Assembly (NCBI GenBank): GCA_029532415.1
Contig: JAQOTA010000054.1
Coordinates: 1,612,001-1,676,000 of the forward strand
Length of the DNA: 64,000 nt
Source of the DNA: Marasmius tenuissimus
Taxonomy: Eukaryota; Basidiomycota; Agaricomycetes; Agaricales; Marasmiaceae
Direction: 5' to 3'
The notes beneath the pieces are model-generated. The model searched no databases, was not told where the DNA came from, and saw only the letters and a list, made by a program, of their open reading frames with translations. Positions 31,001 to 44,152 of the stretch are shown in pieces (position 1 is the first letter of the stretch; each line of letters begins with the position of its first letter). The position numbers and the translations under genes were made by a program.

Positions 31001-34000
31001 TCTCGATAGCCTTCTTTGATGTAGTTGTCCCGACCATCTGGTGTGTCTGATGCCTGACACTTCGAGAGAAGACCCTGAACGGTGACCAAGCACGCATTGA
31101 TAATATTATCGAGCGAGGCTCCAGACGCTGACGGGGAGGGTAGAGAGACACTGAGAGGACACTGGGTAGAGAGGGCGGCTAGCCATTCGGCAGAGGGAGA
31201 GAATAGATAATTCAACCGAGGGTCAACATTTGACCAAGTTCTGAGTGAGGCGATAACTTCGTCTAGAATGCCCATGGCGTCAGTGACCACCTTATGTTCC
31301 TCTACGGTCATTTCTAGTCAGAACGGAAAGAATAGGCGAATAGCAAAAGTACCCACCGGGCAGTAAGACCGGATATGGTGACAGTCCAACATCCTCGATG
31401 ACACTCGAGATCCGGTTCTGCACGTCTCTTGCTTTAGCTATGGTTGTCTGACAGCTCTCTGACAGGTCTGTAGGAACTGGATGGGCCGAATTCAGACGTG
31501 TATACGTTTCGAGCTCTGTTGCGACTTCAACAAGTGCGGACACCACTTGCGCAAACGTATCGCGTACGCGAATAAGCTGGTCGAGTAATGCGAGGCCGGA
31601 AGAGACGACTGCGCCGGCAACATTGAGAGCCAGAAGCCTGCGGAGGCTACTTTTCAGCTTGTGGTGTTCGAAAGACATCCGCGCCAAGCTGGAGTGGTTG
31701 TCAGATATCACTTTCTCGAACCGAAAGTATGACTTACCAAGCCCTCGAATCCATCGCCAATGCGAAGGCGGACTCCAGGAACATGATGCCCTTTTGAAGC
31801 TCTCTCGTGCCCAAGTCGCTGTGATGGCTCGACAATGAGGAACGCAAAGAGGGGAAGGTCCCGTTAAGACGTTGCAGATAATTCTCTCCCTTTTCGGTTG
31901 CGGATCCTCCAGTGATCATCGCGTGCTGCCTTATCCATCTGACGGAAGCGTTTTGTCGCAATACCTCGGGCTTCACGTTCGAAGAGAAGCCAGCGTTCTT
32001 GAGCTCCTTGAGTAGATCGCTCCAGGCTTTCCGCTTACGGTTCAGGAGGGCCTTTACGTATTTTTCCCGCTTCTCAGTGGGCGTAGATGCAGGTACAACA
32101 GCTGCCGCGAGGTCTTTCGAAGTTGTGATGATTTCCGTGGCAAGGTCGTCGACAGTCTTGCCGTGCCTTGACGAGATGAATGGTTGAATACGGGTATGGA
32201 CTACCTGTGCAAACTTGACATAGGTGCTCCTGGACCGAGTAACGTTTTCTGAAGCTGGATCGTATAAAGATTCTACTTCGCGATCCAGCACCGAAGGAGG
32301 GGGAGGGGCGAGGGGAATGTATTGGTTCTCGGGGCCGGCGGCAGCTGATGGCGAGAGTTGGTCGACGATTGGTTGGCGCAAAACCTCTCGGAAGCGTCGG
32401 ACAACTTTATAGAGCTGGTGATGAGTTCGCTGTGCGCTCTGCTTCAACGCGTGCACGTTGACATCTTTCCAACTCGCAAGCTTGATCAGATCAACGACTT
32501 CCGACTCGAGCGCTGATCTCTGGGATGTGATATGCGAAGACAGAGCGTCGGAAAAGAGGTCGAAGTAACTGACCGTCGAGGCGACGACCGTTTCCACCGT
32601 CTCGAAGACAACCTTGTTCTCGGGAGAAGTTGACACAAATTGGTGGCAGTAGGTTCCAAACGAGCGGAGTAGTCGCATCCGTGCATGAAACTGCCCGAGC
32701 GGAGAGCTTCGAATAAAGTCGTCCAGGAGAGGGATGAGGCCATCGAGATACTCCGATAACTTATGGGTATCTTCGCCACTTTCCCTCCGCCACGCGTCCA
32801 ACGAACCTCGAATCAATGCATCGTAAAGGCGGAACCACCAACTTGTCGCTCCACCTTCGAATTCTCGGGCCTGGTTTTGGAGCAATGCACGCCAAGAACT
32901 CAGCTCCAGCCTCCGCCATTCCACGATCAGCTCGATAATCGCGGCTCGATTGGGCTTCAATGTGTTGTCTCTGTTCGCGTACATTTCCCAGTCTTCGGTT
33001 TGTAGGAGTAGCTGTTCCAGGGCCGGCAGAATCTTGGCAAGAGGGCTGTGCAGTTCCAAGGCGAGAAATGCGTTGCACCGAGATTCGAGGTGTTGAAGTA
33101 CCATCTGATCCGGAAACTCTTGTATGATGGACTGAAGGCGAAGCTTCATCTGTGAAACGACCTCGACCGCTTTTCTTGCGTGTGGGACGTTGGCGTGAAC
33201 GTAAAAGTTATAGCCATCCTTATCGGCTGAGTGTTTCCGAAGCACACCGAGCCGACTATCTAAGAGGTGCAGTTGAAGGGACAGACTACCCATGTCCACA
33301 TCGTCGGTCAGCCCGTTTGGTGACGAGTTCAAAATGGTCGAAAGGAGTTCGGTTCTCAAACCATTGTAGGCACAGAGAGAGTCGCAATCTCCTTGATCCC
33401 GTCTAAGGAAGATGGAAAGGTGCAGGTCCACGAAGTTGCGGGTACTTGCTTCCGACACAAGAACCGGGTCGGTGGACTTTTGTGTTTGTGTGGAAGCTGG
33501 TGAGTCCTCAGCAAGGACAGAGTCGAAGGAAGGGAAGAGTTCCATGAATTCCGCCTGCTCGATCTCTGCATCAGACAGTGCTTGATGAGTTTTGGTCTCG
33601 TTCCGGTACAATGACTGGGACATTTTCGCCTTCTCCTCTTCTTTGGCCTGATCGATTTTCCACAGCCGCAGTGACTGCTCGTAGATGGTGTTCAACTCCG
33701 TGAAGTGAGTGACAAGCGATACACCGGCGGAAACCTGTAGTTCAATGGACGCAACAGAGAGAAGAATCCGTTGGAATGCGGGGAGTTCGCCCGTCGCCTG
33801 AAGTTGATGGGGTTGGGAGAGCAGCAATTCGGATCCACGGATAGAAGGGAACGCAGAAAGCGCGATGCCAGTCCTCGCCTCCTTTTCTGTCTCTGCCCTC
33901 GACCGACGAACCATGCGCAAGCCCAGCTGTAATGCGAGGAGAGCATACTGAATGGGGGTGACGATGTCGGCGAGTTCTTTGTAGGCTACTTCCATGCGCT

Positions 34001-37000
34001 GCGAGAAGCCGGTAATGCTCTTCTGAACCACATCCTCCTGTTTCTGCGCAAGGTCAACGTCCGAGTTGAACAAAGCAATGAGAGCGTCGATCCGAGAAAG
34101 GACCAGAACCTGCTTTTGGAATTGCAGTACCTCCGCCCAAAACTTCTGCAAGAGATTTACGTCTCGACGACGAAGATTGGTGGGATATTCAGCAACCTTG
34201 CAGGTTGCCTCTTCAAGTTGCCTGCGAATGTATGCAATGAGGTGACTGTCTTTGTTGCCTGTGACGACCTCCTCCAAACGAAGGTGGAGTTCCATTTCGT
34301 TGGAGTGATTCGAGCGCTGTTGTTCCCAATACTCTCTGGAGAAGTTTTGGACGGCGACGGGATCCACTGGCACATCGGGTACGAAAAGCTCTAAGATCAA
34401 CCGACTGATGGCCACCCAACACAAACCGACATTATGAATGATATCCAAACGTGATCCTCCTTTGAGGTCAAGACGCTGGAAGGTCGGGACGATGTGCATA
34501 TCGGTCGCGGCAATAAAGCCCTGATGTTTGCCAAGATGATGAGATAGTCCTTGAGAGACGCCGGAGCTAGGGTTCGAGGCGACACTCTCTCCACGATCGA
34601 GGAACCAGGAAGCGACCTATATCTGGTCAGCAGGCAGGCAGAATTTCTGATTGAAGGAGCTCACATCATCGAAACAAGTACGGAGTAGCGTTGCGACTTG
34701 GTCGGTTCGAGTACGATACCCTTCACAGTTAATGAGCTCAAGGTGTATACAAGCCCTGAGAGTGGTGTCGTAGTCCGAAACGTCTGCCAGCCGCACGTGA
34801 GCCCAATCTCTTTATGTTGATTATTAGCGTAAAAGTTTAAGTGCAGGAAGCTAGGACCCACAATACGGAGAGTACGGATTTGAGGGCCGAGGCGGAGAAA
34901 AGGTCGGTGGGACTCGATTCCTAATTAGAAAAATGAATATAAATGATGACAAATCAGCCGATCCCTCACCTCCAGCCACAATTGCCTCAACCAACGGAGC
35001 TGGAGTTGTCGTCGCAAGGAAATAACATCTGCCCGAACGGTAAATGGATATACTTCGCAGAGGAGAATTGTATACCTTGATCAGACTCGTGAAGCCAAAG
35101 AACTTGCTGGAATGGAACCATCTGGCTGAGCGCGAAAGAGGGTTGTTGTAGGATTGTAGAAAGCAACTCGCGGGTAGCGGTATGAAGCGACTAGAACGAA
35201 TCGTGCTCCAGTAAGTATAATCAAAAAATAGATATGCGAGAAACCAACATCGTTTAGATCCGAGCGGATCAAAAGACCGAGGAAGGTGATAGTGGAGAAG
35301 AGGTGAGGGGTTGTGATTGAGCTCTCGGCGGGCTCTTTGGATGGCTCCGGTAGTCTCTAGAAGCTTTCTTTAGTTCGCATGTACGGGCCATACGATTGTT
35401 GACTTGCCTTTTCCAAATTTTCTATCACTTGCTCCACCACGCCCTCCACCCCTGATTGGGCACCTAACGAAGCAACTGACATGAGGTTTAACACTTGACC
35501 CCGTACCTCTACCGTTACGTGTGAGTTTCATGAGTTGCAACGAAAGTATCTTCAGATCTGCTCCTCACCTTTGTCGAAGGTTGGGAAGGTTAGTCGTTCA
35601 AGACGATCAAGCCTCTGAGATGGATCAGGTATCTGTGACAGAAAAGCCCCCCATATCTCATTCAGTCCCAATCCCGACGTTAGCGAAGTGACATCGTGAA
35701 GAGTCTTCGCGCACATCAATAAGGACTCGTTGTGACCGGATAAAGATTCTACGGCGCTGAGTACCCATTTCGCAGTCGTTTGCACGGATGAAAAGTCGAA
35801 GACCGGTTCTGCTGTGATGGAACGCAGACATTGGGCATACTTAAGCAGCCGTGAGGAAACGGACATGTCCTCGAGCTTTGGACAGATTAGTGCATATTTG
35901 ACATCGTGAGGCAGGAGAACCGTACCTTGTTCGTCTGCTGGTCGAGCACAGTCGTAAGGGCACCATCTAGTACATTCCTACACACGTTCCCAATCTCCAA
36001 CAGCAAGGAACTGATCGCTAAGGTTGCGCGATGGATAATGCCCGGCTCCCTGTTAGGATTGTTTGCCTTCGCTGGAAAATCGCCGCCACGCTCCTCAGCT
36101 CCTATGGCAACCACAATCTCCATCACCTTCAAGATGTGTAAATGTAGTGACAACAAGTCATCATCGGCATGGACGGGAAGAAAAAGGTACAGATCCATGG
36201 GCTAGAAAAACTTCAGTACTGTCTTCGTTGCACACCGGGACTGCAACTCACCTGCGCGGCAGTATGCGATAGCCCTATGCCATATACGGACGCGTACTGC
36301 TTTCTGAGGCTCACAAGCGCGATATCCATGCGAGGCAGAGCTTCACGCAACATCGCACAAAGACGAGGGTAGGATCCGGTTTGGTTAAAGAGACGGACAT
36401 AGGAAGAGGCCGAAGCTGGAGGTACTGCACGAGAGAAGACGTTCTGTAAGGGATTCGAGGCGTCCGGAGAGCTGAGGACTACGGAAGTATGATCCAGTAG
36501 AGGTGACAACGTCGAGTAATGGTCGAGTGCACGGCCAGAGGTTGACATCATTGTCACACCTTGTCCAGAAAGGGAGGCGGTACCTCTTCGGATAGTTCCA
36601 AATTGGTGTAAAAGAGATGAAGAGCAAAAGCGACCGAAGGAGGGGAGGCGGTCGTGGTCATGTAGGATATCAAGATCATGGCCAGAGGCATCTGATATTA
36701 GAGCTATCTCTATGCCTCGATTGCGCATGGCCCTCGACAGCTCACCGTGTTGTGGATCCACGGACATAAACAACCTGAAACCTGTGGAGGGTTTCAGTAC
36801 CTGGACTTCTCCGTCCACGTAACCCCGTTCGCTCAGTGTAAGGAAGCCGTTTTCTTCGCAGAGGGAATTTAGACGATCAAGGACAGAGGGATTGCAGAGA
36901 TTGGCGCCGTCGAGTAACAGCCAGCGACCTTCCTTCACGGCCTTCACCAGAGGTCCATCCACCCATTCAAATCGGCCAGCCTTGCTACGACCACGTGCGC

Positions 37001-40000
37001 ATTCCTTGAATCGCTCCTGAAGTTTTCTTGCCTCGGTTGGCAGGACCTGGGCAATGCTGTTCAAAAGCCGGCTGGCAGTTTCGAGGACATCGTCAAGGGA
37101 CGTTTGCTGTCTGTGGAGGCGCTTCAAGTGAATGTAATAACCCACCGACGAGTCTGGCATTGCTGCAAGAGACCGGAAACCTCTGTCTGCTAGGGCTAGC
37201 AGGTCTTCGACGACGTTCATCATATGACCTCCGATATCAACCTGCTCAAAGCCACCGAGAATATCCATCGTATCCGTCGCGCTGTTGACCGCGATCTCGT
37301 GTAGCTCGTGGCCCATGAAATGAGCAAGCAACCGAACCAGTGATGTCTTGCCACTGTTGCGCGGACCGGTGAGAATTGATAGCCATGACTGGGACAGACA
37401 ACATCCCATCGCTTCTAGAGCTGTCAGCTGCCAACGAAGGACTCGCTCAGGAACGTTGAGAGGTACATAGCTTTGACGCTGAGCACAGAAGATTCCGATC
37501 TGAATGGACTCCGCTGAGATGGACCATGAAGGGCTGTTCCTTGGAATGTCTGAGGGACCAAAGATGCGGTCGAAGAGGGCTTGAGCACGCTGGCGATCGT
37601 CCACAGTCCGGAAACGGTGGAGGTAAACCGGCCGAAGGTATTCAACGGGCCTACGGCATGGCTTAGTTGACTGGATGAGGGAGCACCATCGCAACACGTC
37701 CCTAAGGTTGAACTCCCAAGGAGATCCTTCGCGTGCAAAGACCTTCTGAAAAGAAACCGCATCGTTCAAACTGCTGTTGAATGCGATCATGGCCTGCAAC
37801 AGGTCTTTGTCAATGTCGGGGAAGTAATGTTGACATACGAGGACGAGATCAGCAGCGGAGAGTTGATCGACATAAACCTTTGTAAAGCGGTTCATGAATG
37901 ACTTTGGAAGACCTTTGCGCCCGCCTCCTTGGCTGAGGGGATTCTGCGCAGCAAATATACGGAAGGATGGATGTTTGACGAAGCTTCGCCCGAGTTCTGG
38001 TATGTACACTGTTCCACGGTGATCAAGGACAGCATTGAGACCTTCTAAAACGGCTTGAGGAGCCAAATTCATCTCATCGAGTAGAACCCAGCTTCCTTCT
38101 TGTAGTGCCCTCAAAAAATCGCCATCTTTCCACGCGAACTCGCCAGCACCCCCTCCTTCGACGGGTAGATCTGATCCGAAAAGGTCAATGATGTCGGTCT
38201 GGTCCGAAAGATTGATCCGACAGAGCGGGTGACCGGCCATCGCTGCAAGAGCAGTGATGAGACTGGTCTTCCCAACTCCTGGGCTTCCTTCGAGTAAGAT
38301 CGGTTTCCCAAGTTGGCAGGCACGAACGACTCGCATTGCATTGTCTTGCGATGTCGGGGCTTGGAAGGTAAACCTCTGCGAAGCGAGCAATCCCGGCCCT
38401 CGAGGGATAGCGAACGAGCCTATCTGGAAGTACGTCTTCGGGTTATGACTGGGAACGAAAGTCTGTACTGCGTGGACAGGTACCAAACCCTTCAGTTTAT
38501 CGATGATCGTGATTTTGAGCTTCTGTAGGGAATCTGGCGAGTACGAACTAAGAGAGGGGACAGAAGCCAGGCCATCCAAGAACGTCATGTGAGCAGCGTG
38601 GTGCTGTGAACCTTCAGCGTGAGGACACAGAGGTACAATTATAATGGGTGCAACTCACATAAATCTCGTCAGGAGGTAGTTTTACATTGTCTCGGTGACT
38701 GTACATCACATTCGAGAATGTAACCCAAGCCTGTAAAGCGCGTTCAGAATGGCAATCGTGTGAGAGATCCGACCAACAAACCAGAATATCTCTCAAGTTG
38801 AGGAAGGAACGGTCTCCCGTCGCCTGAGAAAGCCATTCCACAAAGTCGAGCACAGCAGGCGTATACCTCTCGAGCTCCTTGTGTTTCCAGGATCGGCTAA
38901 TGATCATCTCCAGATCCTCACGACCGTCCACTGCGGGCACCCAGATTTCGGTAAAACGGTTACGGAGGGCGGGTGACAACTCTTTCTTCCCATAGTCACC
39001 TCCCGGATTCATCGTAGCGACCAACTTGAAGGAGAGATGGGCCTGTACAACTGAATCAGCGTCGCCGCCCTTCTCCGCAAGAACAATAGTTCGGGACGGC
39101 TCGAGAACACTATTCAGCCGCTCAAGGACCGAGTCGTCGGCCAATGAAATCTCATCGAGTAAGAATACGTCGCCCTTCCTCATCGCCTCCACCAAAGGAC
39201 CATCGTGCCACTCGAATATCGATTGCACGCGGGCGAGCTTGTGCTGTAGTGCTTGGGCTTGAACACGAGCAGAGTCTTCCACAGACTCGGATCGGAGAAT
39301 TTCGTTGAGGAGCGATTCGCCAGACCCGAGGCTCAATAAATCGGAGTTCCTACCAACACACTCGGAAAGTGATTTCATCTCACGTAGAAGTTCGGCCTCA
39401 GCCGCGCCTCGGTTGCGCACTGGACGAAGTCCTCCGATCATGTCCGCAGTCTCCGTATTTTGATGGCAGTTCAGAGCATAGAGCTCCTTATCCACGGCAA
39501 CTGCGAACTCCTGGCAAACCGAGGTCTTTCCGCAGCCAGTCTCCCCGACCAGAAGGACCGGTTCATTGAAGCGAAGGGCACGGCTGACCAAGATAAATAA
39601 CCGCTTCATAGCAGAGGTCCAAACGAGACTGGAAGAAGGGAGAGGAGGGATGCCAAGATACGACGGGGAGTCGACCTTGTCCAGATCGTAAAGCACCGTT
39701 TCATGAAGCTTCGCTCTCATGATGGACTCAATGACCTCCTTTACCGCCACTTTATCGTCTTCCCTGCGAGCGCGTTCCGCCAGCAGCATGTAGCCGTCCT
39801 CTGCGAGCTCCTGATCACTGTTCGCCTGTCGCTCTCCCCATCGGAACAAGTCTCGTAGCGTTGCAAACCCATGCTTGCTCTCAAATACACGGCCGGATTG
39901 TCGACGTTTCTGGAGTTCGCGAAATACAGCCACAATCTTCTCTGCACGGCTCGGGGCGATCCTACATTTTTCGCAAAGAATCGTCTGAAGTTCGACTTCA

Positions 40001-43000
40001 GGAACGTCCTCGAATTGAACTTCAAGGAAACGGTTACGGAAGGCTCTCGAAAGGACCTTTCTTCCCGCGTAGAGCCCAGGAGGATTCTGGGTGGCAAAAA
40101 GCATGAAATGTGGATGTGGTTTGACGACTTCCCCCGTTTCTGGAATGACCAGTTCGCGGTTGTCATCGAGCAGTCTGTTCAACGCCTCGAGAACGTCGGT
40201 GGGTGCTAAGTTGAGCTCGTCGAGAACAATCCAGTCGCCATTTCGGAGCGCGCGAACCAACAAACCATCCGTAAACACGAGTTTGCCGGTCTGTGAATCG
40301 GAAACATACGAGCCTAGATACTCTTGAATGTCTGTGTGATCGTGGTTGTTGATACGAATGAATCTGTGACCGGTTCGTTTAGCAAGATACTCGACGGCAC
40401 TAGTCTTGCCGCTGGATGTAGGGCCCTCTATGAGCACAGGGAATCGTCGGGTCAAGATAATCCTGGCCAAGTCAGTGAGCTTGGTTTGGACGGACGGTGT
40501 CATTATGTAATCATCGACCGGATCTTCCGGAAGCGGTCCCTTTTCGAGATAGAACGGTCCGAACTTGACAAAATTCTCAGACGGCTCTGGTGGTGGAGGT
40601 TCCTTCAAGAATGCCTTGGTCAATTGCGCGTTCTTGACCTCCGGTAGCAGCAACTCCTTCGCGAGATCGACGACCTTTTGTGCACTGGGAGCGTCCAGAA
40701 CCATCGTGAACGCCATCATACATCCCTCCCAGATGGCCCTCCGAAGACTGTAAACCTGGGCGATGTCAGCGGCGAAAGTCAATGCTCGAGCTAGAGTACG
40801 CATGCTGAAGTGAGGTCGATGATTGGAGCCGTCAACAATTTGTCGGGTTTCGGCGAGCTTCTTTACGGCAAGGTAGAACTCCGCGACGCAATGGATTCGT
40901 TTCTTATCTCCAACTGCACAATGGCCGATGTATTGTTCAACGATGGTGAGAAGAGTGTCGCGGTCTGCGTCTGGTGGTGGAACGTCGATCTCCGTGAAGC
41001 GAGACCGGATATTGGGAGGGAGATCTTTCTTGCCTACATCAGTAGCAGGGTTCATACATGCAAAGAGGCGGAAGTTCGGATGACGGGGAACAGGCTCCAA
41101 GGAACCTTGCTCAGTGAGGGTAATGGAAGCCGTTGGACTTTGGAGGATACTAGAGATGCACTCGAGAGTTTCGGGACTGGCCAAGTTGATTTCGTCCAGA
41201 AGTACCCTGTTGAGTAGAAGATAAGTGGGCGAATAATTCGGCACAGATAATTACTCACCAGTCACCGTTGCGCAAGGCTTTTACAAGAGGCCCTTCAAGG
41301 AACGCAAATGCAAACCTTCCCTTCCCTTCCACATGCAAGGAGTTGAACTCGTCAACCTCCCGCTCAAACGCTGTCCACTTCTCTTCAGAAATGTTGAGGG
41401 CCGACACGTCGAGTTTCCTCCGTTTCCTCGGGTTCTGAGAGTCGAGTTCCGTATTAGGATCGCTAGAAATGGTCAGTCGTTAGGAAATCTCAGGCCACAG
41501 AAAAAGTAGTACTTACTCAAACTCTCTCCTCTTCTTCTGAATCTGCTCTTTCGCCTTCTTAACGCTTCCCCTCCACCAGTTGACGGCCTGCTTCCATTTC
41601 CCCTTCTGAACAGCCTCCCGCAGACCCTTCTCGATGGTCTCATTCTTCTTTCGACTAAAGGTCTCTACGAACAGGTCCAGCCATTCATCGAATAATTTGT
41701 TGCCCGGAATCCTCGTATCCACGGGTCGGAAACCTCCCACCAGATCTGATGACTCAGTCTGATGGGACAAGTTGAGTGAGATTAGCGGCTGCCGGAGGGT
41801 GTTTGCCAGATGCGTAATGACGCTCGTCTTTCCGGTACCTGTCTCACCAGTCAAGAGAATAGGTTCCCCGAAAGAGATAGCCGTGACAATCCTCGACAGA
41901 AGAATCGTGGCGGGACGATGCATAGCGAATGGCCGCGACGAGGAGTTCGACATCACGTCGAGTTTGGTCTGTGGTTTTGCAAGGACTCGAGCACGTTTCA
42001 TCCGGACAGCGGTAACCACACCATTCACATCCTTCTCGAACCCGAACTCCGTATCCTCCGGTTTCCAGTTGCTCAAGAGCCAGTCGCGCCGCTCCGCGTC
42101 TAAGCTAAGATGCTCACCCACGATGTGAGCGATGGTTTGGAGGTGACCACGAGCAGCAGTTGTCAGGGCACCTTCGCCGAAGTAGATATCTCGTGCTGCG
42201 AGATACATCTCCTCCCGCGTATAGAGGTTTGGGAAGATTGAAGAGAGGGGAAGGCGTTCCCCAGTGGTCATGTCCACATCCATGGCCTGCTGTGATGGAG
42301 GAAGCATGCCCTCGACTCGGGTACAATACTTCTCTAAATCCTTCAGTCCGATATCTCTCGTAGACGAGGTACTCCCCACATCCCTCACCGCCTCCCACAT
42401 CCTGATAAGAGCACCTCCAGCACTCCCTGCAAGTCTTGGGAACCGAGTATCAACGATGCTGCGAAGCTCACTAGCTGAAGGGGCAGGCACGATGACTTCG
42501 TAGAATTTGTGCGCCCCGAAGAAGGTTGGGGCGGAGAAAACACCATTACGCCCTGGCATCACAGAACGCGTCGCGAACACGGCAAAGCTATCTTCGGCGA
42601 CCACTCTTCCATGCCCAGGTATGTTCATCACTGCCCGCCCGCCAATCCACTTGCCCGCCTCCAGCGATTCTACCAAGGGTTTGAGCAACCCAAGAACATC
42701 ATTACTTGCACGATCGATGTCCTTGAAGACAACCCACTTGCCCTCCCTCATGGCTCGGACGAGGACACCTTCCTTCCATTCGAAGACACCTGGCTGGCTG
42801 ACAGAGGAGACGTAGTTGCCGACTAAGGATCGGGGATCAAGAGAAGTGTCTGCAAGTTGGATGACAACAGTCTGATTTTTGACGTGAGGGAACAGGCGTC
42901 CAGCCAGATGTGATATGAACAATGCTTTTCCGGAAGAAGGCGGGGATGTGAGGAGAACGGGAACACGACTGGAGAGGTGTAGAGCTAAAGAGCGTAAAGC

Positions 43001-43993
43001 GTCGATGGCGGTGGGGGTGGGAATGAGCGACGAAGTTGGATTGTCTCGCGGTTCAGCCGATCGCAGAAGGAATACTCCATGGATATTGGCCGTGAGCGGG
43101 CTGTATTGACGAATCAGAAAGCGTTCCTTGTAACAGAGAAGTAATACCCACCTGAGAACTGAAGAGTCCATACCCTGCACATTTTCTTCTCCGTCAAAGT
43201 CATAGAAAGCTTGCGGTTCGTTGACCAGCGCGTTCCTCTCATCACGAACGCGTTGATATTCCAAGACAGGTAATAACCATCCGTCTGTCTCGATCTCATT
43301 CCCATTCTCATCCACACCATAATTCAACGGACAGTCCACTTCTGAATCCTTGCCAACAAGTTTTTTCTCCCATTCATCTCGCTCCAATTCTCCCATACCA
43401 GCCTGTAGCGCGTAACAACGTATTGCAAGTAATCGAGTCCCAGTGTCGAGTTGTGAAGAGGTTGCGAGTGTGCGGAGAGGGGATAAAGGCCACAAGAATT
43501 GTGAAGGGAGCTCTCTGTTTGCAGAGAGAATGCGGAAGTATGCCAATAGAAGTTTGTGTGTTCTAACGCCCTCGTCTGACATGTTTTCCAATGGGCCATT
43601 GGAGAATTGTGGCTTTAAGAGAAGTTGGTGTAGTACGCTAGGCGGTGAGGGACGGTGAGGCTCCTATACGAATCAAGAACTGCAGTGCACTCACGGAAAG
43701 AGTTCTTCGTGAACTTGTATCAAACGGCAGAGTGCTACCAATTCATTCTCAAGACCACCCTCTCTCAGAAGAAATCGAGCACATAGATCGAATAAGATGG
43801 GCCGAAACAATGTCGATATGGTTGTTGTGAATGCCGGGATCGTCAAGAGATGGGATAGGACATCGAAAAGGTCGGAGAGGCAGTTGACGTTGTTCAGAGA
43901 GGCTTCAACGGAGGGTAACTTCGCAGCGAGTTTCGCCTTTTGTCTTTGTATGTTGAACGTTAAAGGATCGTGAAACGTATAGTCCCCCTCCAT
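28098..43993 (-). CDS. MDN1: Midasin (Mdn1/Rea1), giant AAA+ ribosome-assembly ATPase
   Basis: Dynein-like AAA+ machine in the nucleus that removes assembly factors (Ytm1, Rsa4) from pre-60S ribosomes. Eighteen exons: 43993-43695, 43637-43152, 43100-41517, 41462-41259, 41206-38659, 38603-36252, 36201-35926, 35875-35569, 35508-35408, 35356-35249, 35190-35076, 35028-34970, 34920-34862, 34809-34665, 34616-31738, 31688-31357, 31313-29711, 29661-28098; 5006 aa with all phases closing. Six AAA modules are seen: P-loops near residues 315 (SPPSSGKA, degenerate), 690 (GETGTGKT), 1120 (GPTSSGKT), 1415 (GETGCGKT), 1812 (GSPGVGKT) and 2120 (GPRNSGKT), with Walker B LLDEINLA repeats. A long linker follows, then an Asp/Glu-rich segment at about 4160-4480 and the MIDAS domain with DDSKS near 4790. 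One intron (35407-35357) is GC-AG. The 51-base intron at 43151-43101 is in frame, so its removal is inferred. Confidence 0.95.
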
Positions 43994-44152
43994 TGTCCCC
44001 GAGCTCGTCGCCGTCGTAATTCGCCGAGGTCGACGATGTTGAAAATAGAGAAGAAAAAATCATCTTATCTCATTTGCCCTCGTCGATGCGATCTTCCCAC
44101 GCACCTTCTATTGTCTCTGTCCTCGACTCTCGCTACTTACCCGTTTGTCGAT
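43994..44152. promoter_or_regulatory. Divergent promoter MDN1/homeodomain gene
   Basis: 159 bases between the two start codons, so both genes share it. Pyrimidine-rich stretches on the plus strand lead to the homeodomain ATG. No TATA seen. Confidence 0.5.

Noticed and set aside
43638..43694. Shorter 31-base first intron of midasin ending at ATAG
   Set aside because: It shifts the frame to a stop; the acceptor at CCTAG keeps the frame and gives a normal 57-base intron.
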